Part shown: one piece after another, positions 1 to 6,382 of the stretch
Layout of the letters: each line of letters opens with the position of its first letter
How positions within the stretch are numbered: the stretch's first letter is position 1
Translations under genes and position numbers: made by a program
DNA from: JBBPXY01 sp038200435
Lineage (GTDB): Bacteria > Actinomycetota > Thermoleophilia > Solirubrobacterales > Solirubrobacteraceae
Length of the DNA: 7,409 nt
Direction: 5' to 3'
Assembly (NCBI GenBank): GCA_038200435.1
Contig: JBBPXY010000004.1
Coordinates: 1-7,409 of the forward strand
Notes under the pieces: model-generated
The model's input: the letters and a program-made list of their open reading frames with translations, nothing else
Told to the model about the DNA's origin: nothing
Database searches by the model: none

Positions 1-10
1 GCTCGGCGGA

Positions 11-85
11 GTGCACAGTGGACTGTGCACAGTGGACAGGGTCGGGACTCAATGTCGGTCCACGGTCGACTGTCCACTGTCCACT
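11..85. repeat. Inverted pair of tandem heptamer tracts
   Basis: Positions 11-38 read as four tandem 7-mers (GTGCACA, GTGGACT, GTGCACA, GTGGACA). Positions 58-85 read as four 7-mers of the opposite sense (GTCCACG, GTCGACT, GTCCACT, GTCCACT). The two tracts face each other across about 19 bp. The best perfect pairing is ACAGTGGACAG at 29-39 with its reverse complement at 70-80. The right tract overlaps the stop codon of the fused siroheme decarboxylase gene (TAG on the minus strand, 86-84), so a minus-strand transcript could fold here just after translation ends. No U-run follows the hairpin, so a standard intrinsic terminator is not supported. It may be a U-less terminator, an mRNA 3' stabiliser, or one copy of a dispersed repeat family; the sequence alone does not decide. 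Confidence 0.75.
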
Positions 86-1154
86 AGGAGTGCTGCCGCT
101 CCCAGTCTGTGAAGTCATCGAGGAAATAGAGCAGCCGAATCTTCTTGAACTCCGTAGACGAGTACAGCGTCGATCTCTCGTGAATACCCGTCTCCTCGGC
201 GATCGCCGTGAGGATCGCGTCGCACTCCTCCTTCGAGCGGCCGTGGGCCATCGTGAAGACGGAGTAGGGCCAGTCGGGGTACGTCGGGCGCTGGTAGCAG
301 TGGGAGATGCCGCGGAAGGCGGCCATGCGCTTCCCGATCTCGAGCTCCTGGCCTTTGGGCACCTTCCAAACGCCCATGCCGTTGGCGGAGAATCCCGCCC
401 GGCGATGAAAGAGGATCGCGGCCACTCGGCGTAGCAGCCGCCGCTCCTTCATCCCCTCGAGGTGCTCGAGGAAGTCGGGCTGGCTCATCCCCACCTCGGC
501 CGCCGCCGCCGCGTAGGGCTCGGACACGACCGGCATGTCGCCCTGAAGCGCGCGGATAACCGCGATGTCCCGATCGTCGTAGGGCTGGCGCTCGGTCTCG
601 GCGGGCTCCTGCGCCACAGCGGCGGTCGCCAGCGCGTCGGTACCCTTCTCCATCTCGAGATCCATGCGGATCTTGAAGAGCTTGAGCGTGGGTAGCTGGC
701 GGATCGACTCGGCGCCCGCCTCCGCGGCGAGCGCGTCGAGCGTGCCCTGCAGGCCGAGCTTCGAGTCGGGCTCGGTGGCGATCGTGAACCAGAGGTTGAA
801 CTCGTGGTTGCGCAGGTAGTTGTGCGAGACGCCGGGATGGGCGTTTACGACCTTCGCCGCACGCCACGGGTGCTCCGGGTCGATCTTCGCGGCAACGAGC
901 ATCGAGGAGTAGCCGAGGGCGCGCGTGTCGAAGATCGGCGTGACCTGGCGGATGATGCGCTCGTCGAGCAGCCGCTGCACCCGGCGCATGACCTCGGCCT
1001 CGCTCACCTCGGCGAGCTCGGCGACGCGCGCGTACGGCCGCGGCTCGATCGGGAACGAGCCCTGCATGAGGTTGAGCAGACGCTTGTCGAGGTCGTCGAG
1101 CGGGATCGCCGCGCCGTCCTTGCGCGAGCGAGTTTTCAATCCTGCTTGAGCCAT
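84..1154 (-). CDS. ahbAB: Fused siroheme decarboxylase (AhbA-AhbB), Lrp/AsnC-like fold
   Basis: The 356-aa protein has two related halves. Residues ~18-175 resemble AhbA: an Lrp/AsnC-type helix-turn-helix (~20-75), then an effector-like domain with VSHNYLRNHEFNLWFTIA at 109-126. Residues ~190-356 resemble AhbB, with ISHCYQRPTYPDWPYSVF at 283-300. These His/Tyr-rich motifs are typical of siroheme decarboxylases, not of DNA-binding Lrp regulators. The family converts siroheme to 12,18-didecarboxysiroheme in the cytoplasm, a step of siroheme-dependent heme synthesis; the related NirDL/NirGH proteins act in heme d1 synthesis. AhbA and AhbB are usually separate subunits, so this is a fusion. I chose the ATG at 1154 because AAGGA (1168-1164) lies 9 nt upstream and AhbA homology begins shortly after. 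The frame stays open to 1841, but that part is out of frame across hemB. The gene overlaps the hemB end by 19 bp, which suggests translational coupling. Annotation as an Lrp regulator is the likely mistake to avoid. Confidence 0.88.
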   Translation of the reverse strand: MAQAGLKTRSRKDGAAIPLDDLDKRLLNLMQGSFPIEPRPYARVAELAEVSEAEVMRRVQRLLDERIIRQVTPIFDTRALGYSSMLVAAKIDPEHPWRAAKVVNAHPGVSHNYLRNHEFNLWFTIATEPDSKLGLQGTLDALAAEAGAESIRQLPTLKLFKIRMDLEMEKGTDALATAAVAQEPAETERQPYDDRDIAVIRALQGDMPVVSEPYAAAAAEVGMSQPDFLEHLEGMKERRLLRRVAAILFHRRAGFSANGMGVWKVPKGQELEIGKRMAAFRGISHCYQRPTYPDWPYSVFTMAHGRSKEECDAILTAIAEETGIHERSTLYSSTEFKKIRLLYFLDDFTDWERQHS

Positions 1155-2116
1155 CGGGCGGCGTCCTTCGCGTGGTAGGTGATGATCACGTCGGCACCGG
1201 CGCGGCGAATCGACGTGAGAGTCTCGAGCACGGCAGCGCGCTCGTCGATGAATCCGGCCTCGGCGGCCGCGCGGATCATGGAGTACTCCCCCGAGACGTG
1301 GTAGGCCGCCACCGGCATGCGCGTCTCGTCCTTCACGCGGCGGATCACGTCGAGGTAGGGGAGCGCCGGCTTGACCATGACCATGTCGGCGCCCTCCTCG
1401 ACGTCGAGGCGCACTTCGCGCAGCGCCTCGTCGGCGTTGGCCGGATCGAGCTGGTAGGAGCGGCGGTCGCCGAAGCTGGGCGTCGAGGAGGCCGCCTCGC
1501 GGAAGGGCCCGTAGAACGCCGAGGCGAACTTCGCCGAGTAGGCGACGATCGGCGTCGTGTCGAAGCCCTCCTCGTCGAGCGCGGTGCGGATCGCGCCGAC
1601 GCGTCCGTCCATCATGTCGCTTGGTGCGATCAAGTCGGCGCCGGCCCGGGCCTGCGAGACCGCGGTGCGCGCGAGCAGCTCGAGCGTCGGGTCGTTCTCG
1701 ACCTCGCCAGCGGCGCCAAGCACACCGCAGTGGCCGTGATCGGTGTACTCGCACAGGCAGAGATCGGCGGCAACCAGCAGTTCGGGATGGGCGTCCTTGA
1801 TCGCGCGGGTCGCGAGCTGCACGACCCCTTCGTCGTCCCACGCGCCCGATCCCTCCGCGTCCTTGGTCGCCGGAATGCCGAACAGCAGCACGGCCGGCAC
1901 GCCGAGAGCAGCGGCATCGCCGGCTTCGCTGACGGCGTGCTCGATCGAGAGCCGCTCGACACCGGGCATGGCCGCGATCGGCTCACGCCGGTCGGTCCCG
2001 TGCGTGACGAACAGTGGTAGGACGAGGTCGGCCGCGCTGAGGCGCGTCTCGCGCACCAACCCCCGCAACGCACCCGTGCGGCGCAGGCGGCGCATGCGCG
2101 TCTGAGGAAAGGCCAT
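1136..2116 (-). CDS. hemB: Porphobilinogen synthase (delta-aminolevulinic acid dehydratase)
   Basis: This 326-aa protein is of normal family length. It condenses two 5-aminolevulinate molecules to porphobilinogen in the cytoplasm, the common early step for heme, siroheme and corrinoids. The two Schiff-base lysines are visible as K196 in VAYSAKFASAFYGP and K249 in VMVKPALPYLDVI. The metal loop DLCLCEYTDHGHCG carries C120, C122 and C130, the three-cysteine zinc-binding pattern; magnesium-only enzymes have acidic residues there. PSDMMDGRV (165-173) and the C-terminal AGADVIITYHAKDAARWL also fit. The ATG at 2116 is 31 bp after the ABC permease stop. The Shine-Dalgarno is weak: only a GGGAG too far upstream, so coupling or a longer leader is possible. 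The 3' end overlaps the fused siroheme decarboxylase by 19 bp, linking an early and a late tetrapyrrole enzyme. Confidence 0.97.
   Translation of the reverse strand: MAFPQTRMRRLRRTGALRGLVRETRLSAADLVLPLFVTHGTDRREPIAAMPGVERLSIEHAVSEAGDAAALGVPAVLLFGIPATKDAEGSGAWDDEGVVQLATRAIKDAHPELLVAADLCLCEYTDHGHCGVLGAAGEVENDPTLELLARTAVSQARAGADLIAPSDMMDGRVGAIRTALDEEGFDTTPIVAYSAKFASAFYGPFREAASSTPSFGDRRSYQLDPANADEALREVRLDVEEGADMVMVKPALPYLDVIRRVKDETRMPVAAYHVSGEYSMIRAAAEAGFIDERAAVLETLTSIRRAGADVIITYHAKDAARWLKQD
1164..1168 (-). promoter_or_regulatory. Ribosome binding site of the fused ahb gene, inside hemB
   Basis: AAGGA on the minus strand lies 9 nt before the ATG at 1154, within the hemB coding region. It supports this start over any upstream start in the long open frame and allows independent or coupled translation of the second cistron. 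Confidence 0.55.
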
Positions 2117-2147
2117 GGTGGCGAGGATACCGGCGGGGCTCTCCCGC

Positions 2148-3485
2148 TCAGAAGCGCCGCAGCGCCAGGCGGGCGATCAGCCCGAACGCAAGCGTCAGCA
2201 CCAGCAGGTGCACCAGCGGGAGCCCGATCCCCGGTTGCGAGTCGTTGAGCGCGGCGCCCATGGCCTGGAGCGCGGGCTTGAACGGGAAGATCGCCGAGAC
2301 CGTGCTCAGGACCGAATGCAGGCCGCCCGAGACGGCCCCGTTGGGCACGAGCGCCAGGAACGCCATGGGCAGCGAGAGGAGGAGGCCGAGGAGCGACGCG
2401 GCGCGCACTTCGCGCGCCAAGCTGCCGATGGCCACGCCGAGCGCCGCGAACGCTGCGCCGCCGAAGAGCAGGCCGATCACCCAGAGTGGGGCGCGCGAGA
2501 ACGGCAGTTTCAGGAACACGGCCGCGAGAACGACCATCAGCGTCATGACGGCGGCTGAGGCCACGGCGGCCAGCAAGATCTTCTCGGCAACCAGTCCGGT
2601 GCGCGAGACCAGCCCACGCACGAGCCGGCCGAAGGCGTGCTCCTCGCGCTCGAGGGCGAGCATGCCGGCCGAGAGCAGGACGGTGATGAGCATGAGCGAG
2701 ATGACCACGGCGATCGTCACGGCGTAGTCCGCGATCGGCACAGAGTGCCCGGCAACCTCGGTGCGCTTGACGCTGACGGGGGAGGCGACGGTGCGGATGA
2801 CCTGCGTCGACAGGTTCAGGTTGTCGATGGCGAGCGACGCGAAGCGGATGACGTCCTCGAGGTTGCGGCGCGCGGCTGAGCCTTTCGGCAGCGAGCGCTG
2901 CACGTCCTGCAGCGCGGTGCGGGAGCGCTTGAGGCCGAGGATGTCGATGTTCTGCCCGAGCAGGTTGAACTGGCCGCCGGAGAGCAGGAGCTCGATGTAG
3001 CCCGCGGCGACGCCGGTCAGCTTGCGGGAGAGCGCCTGGTTGGCGTCGGCCAGCGCCGACTTCGTCTTGGCGTCGACAGACTGCTGCACCAGCGGGTCGC
3101 GAACGTTCAGGATCACCTCGACGGTCGGACTCGTGAGGCCCGAGGTGAGCTTTGAGACGATGTCGGCTGGGATGATCAGCCCGGCCTGGGCCTCGCCCGA
3201 GCGGACCTTCGCCAGCACCTCGGCGCGGTTGCGGACCGGCACACGGTCGACCGACTTGAAGAGCTCCGAGGCGTACTTGCTGGCGTCGACCTTCGAGGCG
3301 CCGAGCGAGAACACCCCCTGGCCGCGCGGCACCAGCGACAGGAAGGCGATCTTCGGCTTGGCCGGCTTGCTCTGGAGCGCAAACCCCATGATGAGCCCGA
3401 TGGCTACGGGGTAGATCACGAGCAGCCCGACCAGTAGCGGCGAGCGGCGCAGGATCTGCAGATCCTTGAGAAAGAGCCAGCGCAC
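2148..3485 (-). CDS. ABC-2 type transporter permease
   Basis: This 445-aa membrane protein partners the ATPase encoded just upstream. A short cytoplasmic start (MRWLFLKDLQILRRSPLL) leads into TM1 (~17-37). A large extracytoplasmic region (~38-250) follows, with helical stretches such as ~186-235. Five more membrane spans lie at roughly 251-274, 300-325, 333-355, 362-382 and 422-440. One long outside domain after TM1 and a C-terminal membrane cluster is the layout of ABC-2 exporters of the YhgE/DrrB-like superfamily; an acidic/basic loop (ALEREEHAFGRLVRG, 277-291) connects TM2 and TM3. The start is GTG at 3485, preceded by AGGTGA (3498-3493) with a 7-nt spacer and 11 bp after the ATPase stop. 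The substrate cannot be read from sequence. Position beside hemB allows a tetrapyrrole-related export role but does not show one; lipid, drug or peptide export is equally open. Confidence 0.88.
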   Translation of the reverse strand: MRWLFLKDLQILRRSPLLVGLLVIYPVAIGLIMGFALQSKPAKPKIAFLSLVPRGQGVFSLGASKVDASKYASELFKSVDRVPVRNRAEVLAKVRSGEAQAGLIIPADIVSKLTSGLTSPTVEVILNVRDPLVQQSVDAKTKSALADANQALSRKLTGVAAGYIELLLSGGQFNLLGQNIDILGLKRSRTALQDVQRSLPKGSAARRNLEDVIRFASLAIDNLNLSTQVIRTVASPVSVKRTEVAGHSVPIADYAVTIAVVISLMLITVLLSAGMLALEREEHAFGRLVRGLVSRTGLVAEKILLAAVASAAVMTLMVVLAAVFLKLPFSRAPLWVIGLLFGGAAFAALGVAIGSLAREVRAASLLGLLLSLPMAFLALVPNGAVSGGLHSVLSTVSAIFPFKPALQAMGAALNDSQPGIGLPLVHLLVLTLAFGLIARLALRRF

Positions 3486-3492
3486 TAGCCGG

Positions 3493-3498
3493 TCACCT
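3493..3498 (-). promoter_or_regulatory. Ribosome binding site of the ABC permease
   Basis: AGGTGA overlaps the ATPase stop codon (TAG, 3499-3497) and sits 7 nt before the GTG at 3485. It fixes the permease start and indicates translation tightly linked to the ATPase. Confidence 0.6.
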
Positions 3499-4222
3499 AG
3501 TGGCCGCGCTCGGCGAGGAAGGTGACGAACGCGGCCTCGAAGTCAGCGGCGCCGCCGACCTCAGCCGCCAGGGCCGCGGGCGTGCCCACGAACAACAGCT
3601 CGCCGTCGGCCAGCACCAGCACCCGGTCGGCGTGACGCTCGGCCTCCTGCACGTTGTGGGTCGAGTAGAGGACGGTGGTCCCCCCGCGCGCGAGCGTGAG
3701 GATGAACTCCCAGAGGCGGGCGCGCTGGCGCGGGTCGAGCGAGGAGGATGGCTCGTCGAGCAGCAGCACCGGCGGGGAGGCGAGCAGGCCGATGGCGATG
3801 TTGACGCGTTGCTGGTTACCGCCCGACAGCCGGCCCAGCTCCTCGTCGGCCCGCTCGGCGAGATCTATGCGGCCGAGTGCGTCCGCGACCGCGCCGTCGG
3901 CGTCCGCGACCTTCTCCAGCCGTGCGAACAACGTGAGGTTCTCGCGCACGGAGAGCTTGGAGTAGACGGCCGGCTGCTGGGGCACCCAGCCGATCTCGGA
4001 CGGCGAGCGGCTGAGCGTTCCCGCGGACGCGGGCTGGATGCCCGCCATGATCGAGAGCAGGGTCGTCTTCCCCGCGCCGTTGGGGCCGATGACCGCGACG
4101 AGCTCTCCTGCCGCGGCGGCGAACGAGACGCCGCGGAGCGCCTCGCGCTCGCCGAAGCGCTTCGTCAGCCCCTCGACGGCCAGTGCGGCCGGAGGGGAGA
4201 GCGGCGAGGCGGCGGCGGGCAC
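3497..4222 (-). CDS. ABC transporter ATP-binding protein
   Basis: This 241-aa nucleotide-binding subunit has every expected motif. Walker A is GPNGAGKTT at 46-54 (K52). The Q-loop is VPQQPAVY (80-87), the signature LSGGNQQR (132-139), Walker B VLLLDEPSSSLDP (152-164, catalytic E157), and the switch histidine H189 in YSTHN. It hydrolyses ATP on the cytoplasmic face to drive the permease encoded next. The signature and D-loop resemble the exporter-type ABC-2 (CcmA/YhaQ-like) class. The start is a GTG at 4222, 10 bp after the stop of the AI-2E gene. The ribosome site is weak, and the Ala/Pro-rich first ~13 residues could mean a slightly later true start before AVEGLTKRFG. ATPase and permease, 11 bp apart, form one unit. 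Confidence 0.95.
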   Translation of the reverse strand: MPAAASPLSPPAALAVEGLTKRFGEREALRGVSFAAAAGELVAVIGPNGAGKTTLLSIMAGIQPASAGTLSRSPSEIGWVPQQPAVYSKLSVRENLTLFARLEKVADADGAVADALGRIDLAERADEELGRLSGGNQQRVNIAIGLLASPPVLLLDEPSSSLDPRQRARLWEFILTLARGGTTVLYSTHNVQEAERHADRVLVLADGELLFVGTPAALAAEVGGAADFEAAFVTFLAERGH

Positions 4223-4232
4223 GCGACGCAGG

Positions 4233-5537
4233 CTACCCGCGGGCGTGAGCCCCCACGGTCAGATGCGCGCCGCACGTCCGGCAGAAGTCATCGCCTTCGT
4301 GGGCCACGACACCACACTCCACGCACGTGGGCCCGGCCCCCGGCGAGGGAGGCATCGCCTGCGCGGCGATGAGCGGGCCGGCGCCCGGGGTGTTCCACGG
4401 CTCCAGCACGAGGTGCCGGCGGAGGTAGATCACGGTCTCCCGGGCGACGGCAGCCAGCGGCAACGAGATGAGCGCGCCGATGACGCCGTAGGCCTGAGTG
4501 CCGAAGAGCAGCGCAAAGATGATCAGTAGCGGGTTGATGCGCAATGAGTGCCCGAACACCTGCGGCGCGACGATGTGGCCCTCGAGCTGCTGAAGCACGA
4601 CGAACAGCAGCGCCACCCACACCGCGGTGAGGGGGTCGCTGAACAGCGCGACGAGAATCGGCGGGAGGGCGCCGAGCACCGGCCCGACGTAGGGCACGAG
4701 CTCCATGAGGCCGAAGAAAGCGCCGAACGCGAGGGCGTAGGTCTTGCCCTGGGGGACGATCCCGATCACCCCGAAGATCCACAGCGCGACGCCGGCCGTC
4801 GTACCCATGATCACCGAGAACAGGAGCTGACCGCGGACGTACGACGAGACCGCCTTCTGCGCGCGCAGCGGGTAGTCGTCCTCGGGAGTGCCGTCGCCGC
4901 GCGGCATAGCGGAGCGGACAAGTCGCCCGATCGCCGGCCCGTAGAGCAGCATGTAGACGGAGACCACGAGCACGAGGATCAAGGCGAACGCGCCTTCCGC
5001 CAGCCGTTGCACGAGGTCGCGCGTGAAGGTCACGAGGCTGCCCGAGCCCTTGAGCACGTTGCGCTGCAGAGTCTGCAGCGCAGTCTGTCCCGAGTTCTTC
5101 AGGTGGATGCCGATCTTGTGGTCGTCGAGGTAGGTCTGCACGTTGGCGAGCGACGCGTTCGCGTCCTTGACGAGCGGAGGAACGTCGCGCTGGAAGCCGG
5201 CGACCTGGTTGGAGACCGGGTTGATGAGCAGAGCGACGCCGCCGGTCAGCGCGGCGAAGAACCCCAGGTACACGGCGAGAACACAGAGACCGCGCGGGAG
5301 GCCAGTGCGACGCAGCAGCTCGACGACCGGGTTGAGGATGAGCGCGATGACGGCGCCGACGACGAAGACGAGCAGCACGCTGCCCGCCGCGTCGGCGAGC
5401 GCCCATAGTGCGAGCAGCCCTACAGGGAGCAGCACGAGCTGCACCCAACGAGCTACGACTACCGGGGCGGCAGCGCGCGGGGGCGCCGGCACTTCCGGCG
5501 GCGAATCGGGTGGTGTCTCGACGGTCTCAGGCGTCAT
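4233..5537 (-). CDS. AI-2E family membrane permease with C-terminal zinc ribbon
   Basis: The 434-aa protein starts with a Pro/Glu-rich cytoplasmic tail (1-30). Membrane segments follow at ~31-70 (two) and ~84-107, then an extracytoplasmic helical region (~108-178), a span at ~180-200, and a C-terminal cluster at ~235-375. Family motifs are VPYVGPVLGALPPI (281-294) and QQLEGHIVAPQVFGHSLRIN (316-335), typical of the AI-2E/TqsA/PerM superfamily. Members have been linked to autoinducer-2 export or Na+/H+ antiport, but most substrates are unknown. A linker of ~25 residues leads to a ribbon with C405, C408, C419 and C422 (Cx2C-x10-Cx2C), which is an unusual extra part. The ATG at 5537 is preferred because it follows GGAG at 5552-5549; the frame stays open to 5798, but that part runs antisense to the conserved phosphodiesterase. 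It is the first gene of the minus-strand run, 10 bp before the ABC ATPase. Confidence 0.9.
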   Translation of the reverse strand: MTPETVETPPDSPPEVPAPPRAAAPVVVARWVQLVLLPVGLLALWALADAAGSVLLVFVVGAVIALILNPVVELLRRTGLPRGLCVLAVYLGFFAALTGGVALLINPVSNQVAGFQRDVPPLVKDANASLANVQTYLDDHKIGIHLKNSGQTALQTLQRNVLKGSGSLVTFTRDLVQRLAEGAFALILVLVVSVYMLLYGPAIGRLVRSAMPRGDGTPEDDYPLRAQKAVSSYVRGQLLFSVIMGTTAGVALWIFGVIGIVPQGKTYALAFGAFFGLMELVPYVGPVLGALPPILVALFSDPLTAVWVALLFVVLQQLEGHIVAPQVFGHSLRINPLLIIFALLFGTQAYGVIGALISLPLAAVARETVIYLRRHLVLEPWNTPGAGPLIAAQAMPPSPGAGPTCVECGVVAHEGDDFCRTCGAHLTVGAHARG

Positions 5538-5557
5538 GCTCTGATCTTCTCCATAGA

Positions 5558-5587
5558 AGTATGAGTCCTCCTTCCACGTGAGCCCAA
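5558..5587 (-). promoter_or_regulatory. Possible promoter of the minus-strand gene run
   Basis: On the minus strand TTGGGC (5587-5582) and CATACT (5563-5558) are separated by 18 bp and resemble weak sigma-70-type -35 and -10 boxes. They sit in the 40-bp divergent gap and the first codons of the phosphodiesterase gene. Transcription would begin close to the AI-2E ATG, leaving a very short leader. The match is modest and based on eye only. Confidence 0.25.
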
Positions 5588-6381
5588 CCTCCCCCAGCAT
5601 TCTCTTCCTCGGCGACGTCGTCGGAGGGCTGGGCCGCCGCACGCTGCTCGCACTCCTGCCCGAGCTCCGCGAACGGCACACGCCCACATGGGTGGTGGTC
5701 AACGGCGAGAACGCCGCGGGCGGGCTGGGCATCACGCCGAAGATCGCCCGCGAGATGTTCGCCGCGGGCGTCGACGTCATCACCCTCGGCAACCACACCT
5801 ACAAGCGGCGCGACGTCTTCCCCTACCTCGACGAGGAGGAGCGCATCCTTCGGCCCGTCAACTTCTTGCGCTCCCAGCCCGGGCACGGCACCTGCGTGGT
5901 GGAGCGCGACGGCGTTCGCCTCGGAGTGATCAACGTGTCGGGCAACCTGTTCATCTCCGCCGGGCGCCCCGCGTTCAGCGAGGCCGACGCCGCGCTGCAC
6001 GAGCTGAGCGGGCGTGTCGATCACGTGCTGGTCGACATGCATGCCGAGGCCACGAGCGAGAAGGTCGCGATGGGATGGCATCTCGACGGGCGCGTGACGG
6101 CCGTCGTGGGCACGCACACCCACGTCCCCACCGCAGACGCGCGCGTGCTACCGGGAGGAACCGCCTACATCACCGACGTCGGCATGACCGGCCCGCGCGG
6201 CGGCGTCATCGGCGTCAAGCGCGAGCAGGCGGTCGAGTCGCTCGTGACGCAGATGCCGGTGCGTTTCGAGACCTCCGAGGAGGACCCATGGGCGATGGGA
6301 GTACTCGTCACTTGCGGCGCGGAGCCGTTGCGGGCGAGCGCGATCGAGCAGCTGCTCGTGCCGGCGCCAAGGGTGAGCTAG
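5578..6381 (+). CDS. ymdB: YmdB-type metallophosphodiesterase (TIGR00282 family)
   Basis: The 267-aa protein matches Bacillus subtilis-type YmdB in length and motif order; it is not the E. coli macrodomain protein of the same name. Metal-site motifs are ILFLGDVVGG (D13), VNGENAAGG (N42, E44), TLGNHTYKRRDVF (N72, H73), DMHAEATSEK (H155) and VVGTHTHVPTAD (H180, H182), followed by GTAYITDVGMTGPRGGVIG. The family binds a two-metal centre in the cytoplasm and hydrolyses cyclic nucleotides (2',3'- and 3',5'-cAMP in B. subtilis), affecting biofilm and sporulation decisions. All ligands are present, so it should be active. The start is GTG at 5578 with no clear Shine-Dalgarno; homology begins at residue ~8, so no other start fits. 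It diverges from the AI-2E gene by 40 bp. Its stop TAG (6379-6381) lies in the target site of the adjoining IS, which left the frame intact. The common partner rny is not in the window. Confidence 0.94.
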   Translation: MSPTSPSILFLGDVVGGLGRRTLLALLPELRERHTPTWVVVNGENAAGGLGITPKIAREMFAAGVDVITLGNHTYKRRDVFPYLDEEERILRPVNFLRSQPGHGTCVVERDGVRLGVINVSGNLFISAGRPAFSEADAALHELSGRVDHVLVDMHAEATSEKVAMGWHLDGRVTAVVGTHTHVPTADARVLPGGTAYITDVGMTGPRGGVIGVKREQAVESLVTQMPVRFETSEEDPWAMGVLVTCGAEPLRASAIEQLLVPAPRVS

Positions 6382-6382
6382 T
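6377..6382. repeat. Target site (likely duplicated) of the IS481-family element
   Basis: GCTAGT lies directly outside the IS left end and fits NCTAGN, the 6-bp target reported for Bordetella IS481. The palindromic CTAG is read as TAG by both convergent genes. The second copy should lie just past the right end, beyond the window, so the duplication is predicted rather than seen. Confidence 0.7.

Noticed and set aside
11..85. CRISPR array or standard intrinsic terminator
   Set aside because: Repeats are 7-mers without spacers, so it is not a CRISPR. The hairpin has no following U-run in the minus-strand transcript, so a standard terminator is not supported.
84..1154. An Lrp/AsnC transcription regulator
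   Set aside because: The fold is shared, but both halves carry the His/Tyr signature regions of siroheme decarboxylases and the gene is linked to hemB.
1155..1841. Upstream extension of the fused siroheme decarboxylase frame (to 585 aa)
   Set aside because: It runs out of frame through hemB, is rich in Arg/Gly/Ala typical of a high-GC shadow frame, and the start at 1154 has a ribosome site and begins right before the AhbA homology.
1172..2020. Long plus-strand open frame (282 aa) opposite hemB
   Set aside because: Composition is that of an antisense shadow of hemB, with no recognisable motif. The same applies to plus-strand frames at 3500-4372 and 4548-5408.
5538..5798. N-terminal extension of the AI-2E permease
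   Set aside because: It would lie antisense within the conserved start of the phosphodiesterase gene and has no homology; ATG 5537 with GGAG upstream explains the gene better.
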